Shown piece by piece: positions 24,601-37,051 of a DNA stretch of 64,000 bases (within the stretch, counting starts at the first letter, position 1; the number at the start of each line of letters is the position of its first letter). The stretch covers positions 2,203,001 to 2,267,000 of the forward strand of contig JAFFSR010000031.1 of the NCBI GenBank assembly GCA_017163975.1, written 5' to 3'. A program made the translations under genes and the position numbers. Source of the DNA: Anastatus disparis. Its lineage: Eukaryota > Arthropoda > Insecta > Hymenoptera > Eupelmidae. The notes beneath the pieces were generated by a model. That model was given only the letters and a program-made list of their open reading frames with translations. It had not been told where the DNA came from and made no database searches.

Positions 24601-24815
24601 CTTTGACAAGCTTTAAAAATCCTAAAATATATGTTAAGATGAATCATCATACTTTAGAAATCAAAAGACTTTATAAAGAAATAAGAGAAAAAGCCTCACA
24701 AAAAGATATACATTACGTTTGGGTTCCATCTCACATCGGCATAGAGGGAAATGAAATTTCTCGAATACAAGTTATAAATAGTATGATTCAGGGTGAGCAA
24801 ATATTTTTTTTATAA
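21693..24815 (+). pseudogene. LINE ORF2 relic: endonuclease, reverse transcriptase, RNase H
   Basis: The endonuclease is recognised from NTRSINQRKNEL, ETWLNEDSVE, VGDFNLTP and GSDHCPIHCKI (21720-22205). RT blocks are SSSGMDGIDYQVIKQLP, NDVRPIALTS, QSGFRKGHFCTDNIAEF, LALFLDVVGAFDNV and GRVLSPLQYLIYV. The catalytic box reads QFANNIALY where QFADDIALY is expected, so both active-site aspartates are lost. RNase H shows CTIFTDSSKGG, YSEETVALLDA and VWVPSHIGIEGNE (24390-24750). Multiple stops and frameshifts (near 21778, 22228, 22683, 23138, 23435, 23792) confirm it is dead. Confidence 0.85.
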
Positions 24816-25366
24816 CAATACAGGTGAATAATATAGATGTGAATAACAGGTAAATGATCATAATGTTTTTTAGACTTAACGGATGATAGACACTGACTTG
24901 AATTTTATTACTTAAGATTTGTTAAAATTATAGTATGTTACGCATCAAGAAAGGGAAATTCTAATCTGAGCGTCTTAAGCTTATATACAGTATCAATAGA
25001 CAGAATCATTAAACTTTTGATATCAAAAAATTAATTTTTAGTTCAGTAAGCTATTTTAAAAATTTTTGATGTGTCCAATTTTACTCATAGTTGAGAAAGA
25101 AAAAGCTACATACTTCAATGTTAAGCGATTATGTAACCAAGAATAATACACAGTGAGTGTTTTATCTTCAGGTCACAAATTCAGACCAAACGTCATAAGT
25201 AGATTTCAGAAGACATAGATGACCTGCAGTGTTAGAGAGCCCAACGCTGCTTCATTTTTAAAATATTTAATTTTTATATTTCTTAATACTATTTGAAATT
25301 CTTGTTATAACAAAAAATCATTGATTTAATATGTCATTGGACATAACAATAAATATATACACTTAA
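24816..25366. other. Non-coding spacer
   Basis: No gene or family repeat is recognised. It probably includes the lost 3' part of the LINE. Confidence 0.5.
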
Positions 25367-25747
25367 GAGGAGGTCGAGTATATCTGTCCTTTTCTAATCA
25401 AAGAATTGAATTTTCACAAAAATTAATGATTATAGCAAAAAATAAGAAGAAAGCCCCATCTCGTATAATAAAAAGCAAGATTCTCTTTTATGAGGAAAAA
25501 TTATTTTTATCGCTTCGTTTTTAAGAAAATCTTGAAAAACTGAATTGTCCATCCTAACCTCTATTTTTTAAGTTTTTCAAGGTTTTCTTCAAAACGAATC
25601 GATAAAAATAATTTTTCCTCATCAAAGAAAATCTTGCTTTTTATTATACGAGATGGGGCTATCTCCTTATTTTTTGCTACAATTATTAGTTTTTGCCAAA
25701 AAAATTAATTCTTTGATTAAAAAAGGACAGAGATATACGACCTGCTC
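25367..25747. mobile_element. TTAA MITE, family A3, complete copy (381 bp)
   Basis: The ends are GAGGAGGTCGAGTATATCTG and the complement of CAGAGATATACGACCTGCTC, flanked by TTAA at 25363-25366 and 25748-25751. The arms are near-complete inverted repeats meeting around AACCTCTATTTTTTAAG. It has the same arms as the element at 1-790. Its right TTAA is shared with the terminus of the Mutator-like element that starts at 25752. Confidence 0.88.
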
Positions 25748-25751
25748 TTAA

Positions 25752-27400
25752 GGGCATAAAACACTTTTTTTTCGGTCCAACTATCGAATTTGGGTTTATT
25801 GCTTTTTTTTTGTAAAATAAGCTCAAACAAGTTTTTTTACCCTATTTCATTTAGTTTCGTTTTTATGAAGAAATTAGTAGTATAAACTTTTAATTGATTT
25901 TTTTGTTAATTTTGCTATTTTAAGATTTTTCTCAAATTTTTTGCTAATCTTATTAAAACACTATAAGAAATTGTTTTTTTTATTGCTTGATTCAATAATT
26001 TATAAATCATTAATTAATCTCCGAAAAGTTTTTTTTAAGAGATTTAATTTTGTTTTTATTTATTAAGTCTATAATGATATAATTTTTATAAATTTTAAAA
26101 ATTATAAGAATTATTTTAAATTTAATTTTTTAATTTTTTATTGTTTTTTTTTTTAATTAAAAAAAAGAGTTTATTTTTTTAATTTCAACAAAATATTTAT
26201 CTTGATTTATGCTTTAAAAAGTTTTACATCGACATTTTATTCCTTTTTGATTTTGTAAAAAAACGAGTGGCACATAGTTATTCATGTAATTTTATTTCAA
26301 TTTGAATATCGGGCGCTCGCGCTTTCGGCTCGTATCATTTCGCTACATTACAGTCAGTCTCAACTGATTGTATAGTCAGTTTGCAGTTAGTTTGTTTACT
26401 TATATTGCATTTAAAAAATTATTAGTAATTTTTGATAAATACGTTCGCGAGTTATTTCGTATTTTATTATATACACCCGAAATACTACATTTAGATAAAT
26501 AAAAAGTGTATTCAAAGCGTAAAATCTTGAATTGAAATTAAGATTACCAACCTCAAAAATGTCAAATAGTCAAAGAGATACAAGTGGTAGATTTGTTAAC
26601 CAACATCAAGATAGAAAACGATCGATAGGAAGATCTAAAAAGAGGCCAAGGATATTTCTTGGTAAGAGTGAACAAAATTCTCCTGAAGCTAAAAGTAGTA
26701 GACCCTCTACTTCTTTTTCTAAACTAAAAAAAAACAAAATTTTCAAACCCGGGACAAAAAATAGAAATGTTGATATCAACATTCTATCTCATATGTTAGA
26801 AAAATTGTGTTGCAGTGTGTCATCATAAGATAAAATCTATTGAAACCTCTTTTCGAGGATAAGAATTGAAAATTAATATGATTTGTGATTTTTGTGATGA
26901 ATAAGCAGCTGTAAACTCTAACAAGAGAGAAAAAAGTGCTATGGACAATACGTATAAAGTTAACAGATATAATGTTCTTGCTGTTCGTGCACTTGGCCAT
27001 GGACTTGCAAGTTTGTCTAGTTTTCACAGTTTAATAGATTTATCAAAGCCAGTTGCCCAGTCAGCGTTCAGTGCTATAAGTTGTTAAATAACAAAAGTAT
27101 ACGAACAATTGGCAAAACGTTCTACATCTAAAGCTGTTAAAAAATAACTTGAATCGGTTTCCTCAAATAGTGCTGATCTTGATATAACTTTCTCAAGATG
27201 TTGGAGAAATTGAACATCAAACTTGGAAATGTATCTGTCGAGTGGGTCAGGACTTTGAATGATAGAAGATAATTCAATGTAGAGTGATCAAGTTAGTCTC
27301 ATTCGAAAGAAGCACATACTCTGATAAGAAAAGTACGAATAGGTGTGATGGATTTCTATACACCAGGTGCATATTGAATTCATGTAAATGTATAATTCTA
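25752..27400 (+). mobile_element. Mutator-like DNA transposon relic (M2), 5' half
   Basis: The left end reads TTAA then GGGCATAAAACACTT. The next 700 bp are homologous, in inverted orientation, to 41.8-43.16 kb (shared GTGGCACATAGTTATTCATG, and the stretch around ACCTCAAAAATGTCAAA). Coding remains start at 26559. The 3' end was not found and the C-terminal half of the transposase is absent. Confidence 0.7.
26559..27310 (+). pseudogene. Mutator-like transposase, N-terminal fragment
   Basis: The ATG at 26559 gives MSNSQRDTSGRFVNQHQDRK, a basic N-terminus shared with the copy on the minus strand at 41725. After a stop at 26826 a different frame carries NVLAVRALGHGLASLSSFHS and DLSKPVAQSAFSAI (about 26970-27080). 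This is the region preceding the catalytic core in the insect Mutator-like transposase domain family. Many stops follow. It would have cut and pasted the element, but this copy is dead and truncated. Confidence 0.65.
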
Positions 27401-27888
27401 TTTATTATTACATGTTTAGATGTAAATTCTATTTATAAATTTTAATATTAATTATAAAATAAATTTTGAATCTAAATTTTATTTCTTGATTTTGAGTTGT
27501 AAAATAAAATATAAAATGATTACTCCACATTAAATATTATTTTTTAGTAAAAAGCTGATTTAAAGTTAGTACGAGTAATTCTAACAACCATCAATATAAC
27601 AGTTAACTATGAATTTGTTGACTCTTACAACAAATACATATTTTCATTGAAGAAAAAGTATGAATACTAATAAAATATCTTATAATAAGATAAATTATTA
27701 TTATTGCTTATTTTAATAACTTATATATTTTTGCATTTCAGCTTTATCGAGTTGATAACAAAGTTCTCTTGTCTGGTATCTCTTTTTTATATTAAAAGCT
27801 AATATAAACAAAAGATACTAGGCAAAAATTATTCTACAAAAGATTAGTATCTCATTAATAATTTAAGTTATATATAATAACTCAAACC
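27401..27888. other. AT-rich spacer
   Basis: No gene is visible. It may contain the remaining 3' end of M2, but no matching terminus was identified. Confidence 0.5.
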
Positions 27889-27907
27889 TTTTGAAGCCTC
27901 TAAAGCA

Positions 27908-30258
27908 GGGGGAAGCCTGCTTTAGAGGCTTCAAAAAGTCGAATTTTTTTTTTTTGCCTAAATCTCTTCCTAAACTATCCAAAAATATGTCTCTAAAATT
28001 TCAGAACAAAATTCAGAATATTTTTGGAGATACAGAATAAATAGTGAGCAAGCGTCGAGCAGGTATCCAAGCCGCCGGACCGCCCGGAGCGCGCGCGCTC
28101 CGACCCTAGATCTATTATGTATATTATAATGGAAAGGGACTAACGGTCTTTCGAAACAGTTTAACTGTCCATACAAGGTCTCCATGAAGCTATGATAGGG
28201 GCAAAACTATTATTGTAACGGTATATATGAGCTGGCAACGTCGGCTCGAACAGAGCTACATTTTGGTTCACGGTTCAGTTCTAACTTGTCTCTCAGTACG
28301 TGAGCATCTTAAAAATATGAAGACCTATCCGAAAACGAGCAAATCTGCGAGTGAGCGTAGTGAAAGGCCACGGAAGCGCAAATTCCACGGCAATCAATTT
28401 TTGAATGTTTCTTTATCGAACGATGGAGAAGCTAATACCAGCCGCAGTGAGCAGAAATTGGCATCGGCGACTACGGACGACGTTATAGTTTATCCGTCTC
28501 ATTGTTACCGCATAATCGAGTTTGTGTCTGTGTTTTTAGCAATTTCGGAGTTATTTATTAGCAATTTGTGTAAGCAAAGAATAACGTTCGCCGAAAGCAA
28601 CCATCGAGGTTTAGGATTTAAAATTATTTTGTCGTGTCACTGCGGTAAACGAGAAATCTCATCCGGACCGTTGATTCACACCGGCTACGAAATCAAGAGA
28701 AGAATTGTGTTCGTCATGAGGTTTTTGGGTATCGCACGAGAAGGCACAAACATTTTTGGTGGTCTTCTGGATTTATCTCAAGGCATAGGCTTAGCGAAAT
28801 CGACGTATGACAATAAATACAATAAGTGCATGCAAAAGTGCTGTCGAAGAGGAAAAACAAATAAATTTGCAAAATGAAAGACCAGCTGATCATTTGAAAA
28901 TTTCGGACGATGAATCGTGGAAGGAACGTGGATTCATTTCTCTGTACGGTGTAACTACACTTATTGGCTACTACAGTGGCAAAGTGATTGATCTCGATGC
29001 TAAAAGCGGATATTGTCATACCTGTACTCTCAAGAAAAATACGTTGAACGACAACGAGTATGAAGAATGGTATGAAACCCATAAAGAAAGTTGTTCTTCG
29101 AATCACGCAGGCTTCGCCGGAAAGATGGAAGTTGATTTGATCACCGGAATGTTCTCAAGATCCATCGAGAAATTTGGAGTAATGTATAGCAATTATATTG
29201 GCGACGGCGACTCCAAAACATTTCTTGGCATCGTGAAGAATAATCCATACGGCGACAAGTGTACAGTGACTTTATTAACAAGGTACTTAAGTGGACACAC
29301 GCAGAATGCTATCGAGTCATTTAATTCAACCGTATGGCGCATGACGCTCAAATACCTTCATTCAGGGATTAAAATAGTTAAGACTGCTGCTTTCATCGCT
29401 GGAAGGATGTTTAATGAAGGCTACAGTGTAGTATTAAAGACTATGCACTTATTAGACTTCAAAATTAGGCTCCAGTGCAAAAATTTTTGCGATAAGGCGA
29501 ACGAGGAGCGCATCACGCATTAAAACAGGCGCGCCTCATTGGCGACCAAAGAGGCCAGAACAGCCCGTCGAATGGAGCAATTGGCCGAAAACCAATTTTT
29601 TGAAGAGTCTGAAGGGCAGTTATATGGAGCAGGAATCGCTTATTAGCATATTAATTGGGTAAGTTCAAGAAATTTACGATTTTTTGAGAACGAAAACTTT
29701 GACACGCGATTTCTCGGATTTCCATTTTTAAGATTTTTTCAAATTGGAGGGCAAGATAGGATAAAAAGTAAACGTCCTATCGAAACGAGTCAAAATGCGT
29801 TGTATTCGGGATTGAATTCTCTTCTAGGTGAACCTAAAATACCTTAAGAAAGTTAACATTAACCCGGTTTTTAAACGATCTTAAGTGAATTTTTTTTTAA
29901 ATGCATTTTTTTTTTAATTTGCGAAAAATTGTTGAATTTTTCACTTTTTGTTGAATTTTCTTGGTTCACCTAGGAATTACACTATTGAAAATTAAAAATT
30001 TCTTTTGGTTTTTTGTTTTGGATGAAAATTGCGACCTGCATCTTGCCCGCCACACAGAAAGTGCACACTCGAGGAGCCTCCGTAAATTTCTTGAAACATG
30101 AAGAATATCTTATGTATGATAATAAAAAAATTTGAGAAGACTCTTCAAATATTTAAAAATAAACCCTAAAAGTTTCATTTTAATCAGACATTTCTTTCCT
30201 TTCCAATAAAATCATCGAAAATATCGATTTTTTGAAGCCTCTAAAGCAGGCTCCCCCC
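27908..30258 (+). mobile_element. Mutator-like DNA transposon (M1) with inverted ends next to TTAA
   Basis: The left end is GGGGAAGCCTGCTTTAGAGG and the right end is its complement, CCTCTAAAGCAGGCTCCCCCC, followed by TTAA at 30259-30262. The central transposase pseudogene (28317-29646) lies between them. At the left, a second copy of the terminal sequence in the opposite orientation (27889-27906) abuts it, giving a head-to-head palindrome, and no TTAA is seen on that side. Confidence 0.75.
28317..29646 (+). pseudogene. Mutator-like transposase relic
   Basis: A start at 28317 (MKTYPKTSKSA) is preferred to the upstream ATG at 28227 because the family begins with a basic RPRKRKFHGNQF block soon after the start. 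It continues with GLGFKIILSCHCGKREISS and IVFVMRFLGIAREGTNIF. It then shifts frame near 28870 into SWKERGFISLYGVTTLIGYY, YCHTC, EYEEWYETHKESC, AGKMEVDLITGMFSRS and NYIGDGDSKTFLGI, where the GDGDS acidic site is retained. After NPYGDKC the family's middle section is missing (internal deletion) and SGHTQNAIESFNSTVW follows. The C-terminus, RTARRMEQLAENQ to GAGIAY, lies in a third frame ending at TAG 29644. Its DDE-type activity is lost. Confidence 0.78.
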
Positions 30259-30306
30259 TTAAGGCTGTTTTTTTCGAATAATGAATTTTTAAAATTTTAA
30301 GTACGG

Positions 30307-30605
30307 GGCCGTAAGGTTTAGACTGAACCCGTGGATGGATTTGACTTTTGCAAACGGTTTTAGCTCCAGTATTAGTATCATTCTCGCATAAATGGAGGAT
30401 TTTAAAATCGAATGACTGGAATTAATTAAAAACTAAAGTAAAAATATTACAATTTAATAAAAAAATTAATATTTTTTGTTGAAAAGTAAAAATTTTTTTG
30501 ACTTTCAGAAATTCCTTTATTCGTGCGAAATGATATTAATATTGAAGCCAAAACTATTTGGAAAAAGTTAAATCCATCCATGGATTCAGCTTCAACCTTA
30601 TGGTC
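30307..30605. mobile_element. MITE with imperfect inverted ends (299 bp)
   Basis: GGCCGTAAGGTTTAGACTGA at the left is matched by the complement of TCAGCTTCAACCTTATGGTC at the right. The match extends through CCATGGATGGATTTAACTTT. There is no ORF, and no clear target duplication was read. Confidence 0.65.
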
Positions 30606-30822
30606 AAGAGCTTACAAGTACAAAGGTTCATCGAATGATTGTAGGATTATAGCTAAAGCAAAATTAACTTATGATAGCTGAAATTAAAGGTATATCAGTC
30701 TACAAGATATTTTATGCATTAAAAAAAAATTAAGTTAAATATAATGTATATTGAATATTTTTGTTAGCAAATTATAAAAGTTTTTTGTCCCCATACAATT
30801 TATACATATATATATATATATA

Positions 30823-31883
30823 CACTCCCGCTCATACGAAGTTGCCCACCCTAATCAGTCGAGGTGAAATATAAAAAGTTTTACTGTACCATTAGAAAGC
30901 GTATAAAAAAATTTTGAAAAGATGGGTTTGAAAGGTATTTTAGAACTCTTTCAAATGCTGATGGTTTGATTTAAAAATATCTATTTTTCAACTATATTTA
31001 TAAAACTAAAAGAAAAAAAAAATTTCAAAAATTTTTTGCCTATCTTTAACACTGGGCCAAATCTAGCAAAATTATTCCACGTTAACATTATACCTCTCAA
31101 TTCAAAGGTTTTTTAGCCCTCTTTTAAAAGCTGTTTAGTTTTTTATGCTATGACAAACCGTTAAGAAGTTATAACGATTTTTCTGAAAAAATTAGCTTTT
31201 TTCAGCTTGCTATATCTCCTAAGCATTACACCGTATTAAAAAATGTCATAGAAAAAAATGTTCGTTTTTAGTTAAAGAATAAATATATAAAATTTTATAG
31301 CTCGCGATGGAAATTTTATTTTTACACTTTTTCAACCTGTTATAATTTTAGATTTTAATAAAAAATCGATAAATATTCCAAATGTAAAAAAAAAATATTC
31401 ATCGCGAGCTATGAAATTTTATATACATATTCTTCATTTGTAAACAAACATTTTTTTTTTGACATTTTTTAATACGGTGTTATGCTTACAAGATATAGCA
31501 AGCTGAAAAAAAGCTAATTTTTTCAGAAAAATCGTTATAACTTCTTAACGGTTTGTCATAGCATAAAAAACCAAACAGCGTTTGAGAGAGGGCTAAAAAA
31601 TCTCTAATTTGAAAGGTATAACATTAACGTAGAATAATTTTGCTAGAATTGGCCCAGTGTTAAACATGGGCAAAAAATTTTTCAAATTTTTTCTTTCTTT
31701 AAGCTCTATAAATATAGTTGAAGAATAGATATTCTTAAATTAAACCATCAGCGTTTGAAATAGCGCTAAAAAACCTTTTAAAATCATCTTTTCAAAATTT
31801 TTTTATATGCTTTCCAACGGAACAGTAAAACTTTTTATATTTTACCTCAACTGATCATGGTGGGCAACTCCGTGTGAGCGGGA

Positions 31884-31886
<3 letters not shown>
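30823..31886. mobile_element. 1.06-kb palindromic element with TA duplication (P1)
   Basis: The ends are CACTCCCGCTCATACGAAG and its near-complement, flanked by TA on both sides (30821-30822 and 31887-31888) within TA tracts. The two halves are reverse complements over nearly the full length, meeting at about 31355. There is no ORF. The TA duplication suggests mobilisation by a Tc1/mariner-type transposase (inference). Confidence 0.85.

Positions 31887-31930
<44 letters not shown>
31887..31930. repeat. (TA)n microsatellite
   Basis: A perfect TA run separates two palindromic MITEs. Confidence 0.9.
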
Positions 31931-31934
<4 letters not shown>

Positions 31935-32350
31935 CATATCTCCACAACTTTTAATCTTTTGGTGATATGTCATTTTACAGCTGTCACTGGGTAGCGAATG
32001 ATGCACACTATTCAAACTAGGTTCACACCTTTTGTACAATCTTGTTCCTCTATTTTTTATGTATATAGTGAATGTGCCACCAATGCTCCAGTAGATATTT
32101 CTATAAAACGTAAATTTTTACATGGATAAAATTTCCGAACTTTTATCCATGTAAAAATTTTCGTTTTATAGAAATATCTACTGGAGCATTGGTGGCACAT
32201 TCACCATATACATAAAAAATAGAGGAACAAGATTGTACAAAAGATGTAAACCTAGTTTGAATAGTGTGCATTATTCGCTACCCAGTAACAGCAGTAAAAT
32301 GACTTTTCAAAAACATTATAAAAAAATTAAAAGTTGTGGAGATATGCTCA
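31931..32350. mobile_element. 420-bp palindromic MITE in (TA)n (P2)
   Basis: The ends TGATCATATCTCCACAACTT and the complement of AAGTTGTGGAGATATGCTCA are inverted. The arms remain nearly identical to the centre at about 32140 (GGCACATTCAC and complement). TA repeats lie on both sides. There is no ORF. Confidence 0.82.
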
Positions 32351-32359
32351 TATATATAT

Positions 32360-33315
32360 TGTAACGGTTATTTTGCCCGTTACAAAAAAAAATTAGCTTT
32401 TAACTAAATATTATTTTTAGCTAAGTCTTTAAATTTTACTATTTGCGGAGTTGCTGAAAACTATCATAAATATGTTAAATTTTACGTAACAAACTCCAAT
32501 TGTGCTAGCTAGTCAATCCTATTGATAAACGACAGAATCTTATGAGATATACTTGTCGCTTGCTGCACACACTGCGTCTCTCTCTCTCTCTTACCTGATC
32601 GAGAGACGCGTTGCCGGTAGCGCAGTTTTCCTTCGTGATACAGGTTCAAAATTGAGTTTTATTAAACTACTTAATATAACTAGAATGATTAATCTATACC
32701 TGCTCACAAGGACCGCGGAGGCGTCGGGGTAAGCGATAAGAACAGGTTACTTCTGATAAGGCTTGTAACTTAAGTGAAGTATTAAATACGTATTAACGTA
32801 AAACATATAACATTTATTAGAAATAATTAAGCTACAATTGGAGGTGAAGAAAAAGTGTAGATATGTAATTAAGTATGTATAATGCGCGTTAAACTTTGGC
32901 TTTTATAAGCCTCATAACTTGACTTGACAGAAGTTAAATAGCGAAGCAAATATGAGGGAGGAACGCGTCGCGAACTAAAACGTCGCTAATCGGTTATGTA
33001 ACCGAAGATAGACTTTTCAACCGAAAAAGTATCTCTCGAGGAGGAAATACTCGTGTATGCCGCAATAAGTTCTACTTACAATAACGCACTGGCCAGCTAA
33101 CACTACTTCCTTACGTGCACGTAATCCTCGCTAGCTCGTTATCGGGACTTCCCCTCTGTACGTAGACGATACGTAGATGCTCTCAAGTGGATCAGTAGGC
33201 CACACCACGGCTCGACTTGGATAGTTGCTCGCACAAAATCGCTGGCCGCTTAGACGTGCACTTAGACGTGAATTATATTCTATACTTGAATAGCGAAACA
33301 CGGTAAAATACCGTG

Positions 33316-33318
<3 letters not shown>
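32360..33318. mobile_element. LTR-like element TGTAACGG...CCGTGACA in (TA)n
   Basis: It starts TGTAACGGTTATTTTGCCC and ends GGTAAAATACCGTGACA. Both ends are inverted to each other and each is also a hairpin by itself (GTAACGG/CCGTTAC; CACGGTA/TACCGTG). The flanks are TA tracts. It is 959 bp with no ORF. It could be a solo LTR or a non-autonomous DNA element. Confidence 0.5.

Positions 33319-33366
<48 letters not shown>
33319..33366. repeat. (TA)n microsatellite
   Basis: A TA run follows the preceding element directly. A degenerate TA/TACA-rich stretch continues to 33432. Confidence 0.88.
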
Positions 33367-33369
<3 letters not shown>

Positions 33370-33432
33370 ATGTATATACAATACGTAGATATATATATAT
33401 TTATACAATATACAACATACAATATATATATA

Positions 33433-33673
33433 CCGGACTTTTGAGGAGTCAACAATGTTGCCGCACACAGGGAATCGCATGTTAAATTTCAAAATCCTCA
33501 AAGTTCCGTGGAACTTTGAGGATTTTTGAAATATAAAATATTGGCGGGAAAAAGAGTGGGATAACAATAGAAACTGTCACACACCCGCTGAGTGTGCAGG
33601 ATACTAAAATAAGGACGGTACCATCGAAGCGGTTATTTTTAGATTTGGCAACGTCGCAATCCTCAAAAGTCCG
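33433..33673. mobile_element. 241-bp MITE with TA duplication (P3)
   Basis: CCGGACTTTTGAGGA at the left and TCCTCAAAAGTCCG at the right are inverted, with TA at 33431-33432 and 33674-33675. An internal hairpin (AAAATCCTCAAAGTTCC and complement) lies at 33490-33530. There is no ORF. Confidence 0.78.
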
Positions 33674-33678
33674 TAGTG

Positions 33679-34669
<991 letters not shown>

Positions 34670-34723
<54 letters not shown>

Positions 34724-34796
34724 ATCAAGGCAAGACGATGGCTACCCAGCCAATGAAGGCAAGGTATTGATTACCCAGCCAATTAAGGCAAGGTGG
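34670..34796. repeat. (TA)n tract and short GGCAAG tandem repeat
   Basis: TA repeats run to about 34720. Two to three degenerate copies of a roughly 35-bp unit (core TACCCAGCCAATNAAGGCAA) follow. Confidence 0.75.
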
Positions 34797-34946
34797 GAAT
34801 GCAAACATTCATCTCATAAGATGTTCAAAAATAGCCCCGTTTAAATTTATGCAATGTTGAATTCTACGTTCAAAGTTTTCACCCGTGGACAACAAAACGT
34901 GACGCGGAATAACTCTACAAGCTTGTGTGATGCATTGCATCATATC

Positions 34947-35898
34947 TTACCGTGTTGTTGGTTGCTGTGCATAAACAACATTTTTCAAGTAGCCCCATAA
35001 AAAGAAATCTGGACTTGTCAGATCTGGTGATCTTGAACACCACTCAGTAATGTTACTACCAATGCCTATCCATCGTCTTCGGTATCGTTGGTGACTAACC
35101 ATTAGTGAGCGATGACACGGTGCACCATCATGTTGTAGCCATAATCGACGTCTTGTTTCCAAGTCCACATCTTCCAATAATTCTGGTAACTCATTCTGCA
35201 GGAAATCAAGATATGCTGCACCGTTGACATTCCCATCGAAAAAATAAGGTCCTATAAGATAACCATTTATTATACCGCACCAAACTACGAGGCTCCATCT
35301 ATGCTGATTATCAACATGACGTACCCAATGAGGGTTCTGGATAGACCAATAATGACTATTATGGCGATTGAGTTGCCCATCACCATGGAATGTAGCTACG
35401 TCCGAAAACATTACTCATCTAAAAAATTCAAGATCTTTACGGATACTTGCTTGTGCCCAATTGCAGAATTCGAGTCTGTGGCGGATCATCTAGCATCAAA
35501 GGTTGAGTCAAAGTTATGTGATACGGATGAAATCTGTGAAGCCGCAAAATTCGACTGGCTGTTGATCTTGGGATTCCAGTACGTCTCTCAATGTCACGCA
35601 AAGAGATATGATGATCCAAATCAACCATTGCCAAAATGACGAGAATTCGTGGATCATCGTTGTTCTGTATCATAATGCGACAACGATTTCTGCCTATTCG
35701 TGGTCGACGTCTCTCTTTTCGCTCAATGATTCGGATTCTCACGTGGTCCGGGTAGTGAAGCCTCCCTGGGTAATTTTGGCGGCAATACCTTGCCGCAGCA
35801 CGATATCGGCCTTGACATGCCCCGAGAGATAACAGAATGTCAACAATTTCGTTTCTGGAGTGATCCCTCATATTTGGTCCTTTTGAATCGCTAAACAC
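34947..35898 (-). pseudogene. Mariner-family transposase relic
   Basis: The N-terminal helix-turn-helix region (35898-35437) includes RNEIVDILLSLGACQGRYRA and SLRDIERRTGIPRSTASRIL. A frame change near 35420 leads to the DDE core: FSDVATFHGDGQLNRHN (first D), LWLQHDGAPCH (second D) and SPDLTSPDFFLWGYLK (third D). I count 39 residues between the second and third aspartates. The residue after the first FSD is V rather than the usual E. It would have excised and reinserted the element at TA, but is inactive because of the frameshift. Confidence 0.85.
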
Positions 35899-36550
35899 TA
35901 AGAAATTTCCACGTGAACTATCCTAAGAAGGGCGGTTCACGAGTCATCTCTGTCATAAATAATAATAAAGAAGTGTTATTTAACGATTTAGATGAAACTT
36001 TGTAGGCTTGTCCGGAATCACACCAGAAAAAAGAATAAAAATAATTTGTTTTCCCACAAGATGGAAAAAAATTCTTCTCGTGAAGGCTTCGAATACATAA
36101 ATTTGGCTTTGAAAATCAAAATGGAGTTCGAACTCAATTTCACTGTTGTTTGACCCCTACTATTACCGACAACTCAAGATAATTTTGTTGAACTTTCTTT
36201 CCGAATCCGAAATAAAAAAATTAGGTGTTTTGAAGAAAACAGTGGACCTTTTTTATTTATTTTGGTTATTGGGTTATTGAGTTATTATTATTATTATTAA
36301 CCTCGCCCTTGCCCGATCATTCGTGTGCATAGATGAAGAAAATAATAAATTTGACCCCTACATGACCTTGGAGGGGTCAACCACACCCCACACATATTAA
36401 CTTATTTGAACGTAGAATTTCTTGCTCTTTCCGAATCCGGGATCAAAAACGGGGATACCAATTCAAAAAATCACTTTGACCTTCAAATGACCTTGAAAAT
36501 AAATCTTAAGGTCAAAACTGATTTCATAGAAAGATAGCCCCCATTGTCCC

Positions 36551-36878
36551 CCCTACTAAAAAATCTCAGGTGAGAAATCAGGTGATTTCTCATGCCGAAA
36601 TCTCATGTGACAATTTTATTCGTTTTTTAGGTATTGCAAATCATTTTTAATCGATTGAGGACTATTTTTTTAAATTTTGGACTTAGAAAATTTTTTTAAA
36701 AATCAGTCCAAATTGTTTAAGTCCGAATTTTCAAAAAAAATTTCTAAATCTATAATTTTGAAAAATATTCCTCAATTGATTAAAAATGATTTGCAATACC
36801 TAAAAAACGAATAAAATTGTCACATGAGATTTTGGCATGAGAAATCACCTGATTCCTCACCTGAGATTTTTTTGTAGG
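36551..36878. mobile_element. Palindromic MITE, family B, copy 2
   Basis: The left end is CCCTACTAAAAAATCTCAGG and the right end is CCTGAGATTTTTTTGTAGG. The arms share TTTGGCATGAGAAATCACCT and, inside, TTTGCAATACCTAAAAAACG and complement. It lies within the 5' region of the mariner relic. Confidence 0.82.
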
Positions 36879-36965
36879 ACTCAATAACTTTGGTCTGAAC
36901 AATTTTTTTATACAACGCCAACTGTCGAAAATATTTTGGTGGTTTCTTTAAAATGGGACACCTTG

Positions 36966-36967
<2 letters not shown>

Positions 36968-37046
<79 letters not shown>
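36968..37046. repeat. (AT)n microsatellite
   Basis: A run of AT dinucleotides of about 78 bp starts at the mariner terminus. Confidence 0.92.

Positions 37047-37051
<5 letters not shown>

Larger units (their letters stand above)
20429..24815 (+). mobile_element. Dead non-LTR retrotransposon with RNase H (I/R1-like LINE)
   Basis: In order this holds a gag-like ORF1 with a CCHC-type knuckle, an APE-type endonuclease, reverse transcriptase and RNase H. All are on the plus strand, broken by many stops and frame changes. The presence of RNase H after the RT points to an I-, R1- or LOA-type clade rather than Jockey. The 5' and 3' ends are not clear, and no poly-A tail or target duplication was found. 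Confidence 0.82.
34930..36965 (-). mobile_element. Mariner-type transposon relic
   Basis: The transposase pseudogene lies on the minus strand. The 5' terminus is read at 36965 (complement CAAGGTGTCCCATTTTAAAG, next to TA), resembling the CAGGGTGTC end of the complete mariner at 56942-59839. The 5' flank holds GACCTTGAAAATAAATCTTA-type direct and inverted ACCTTGA repeats, as in that element. The 3' end was not located. A family B MITE is inserted at 36551. Confidence 0.7.

Noticed and set aside
35301..35832. Plus-strand ORFs of 112 and 74 codons
   Set aside because: They are antisense shadows of the mariner transposase on the minus strand.
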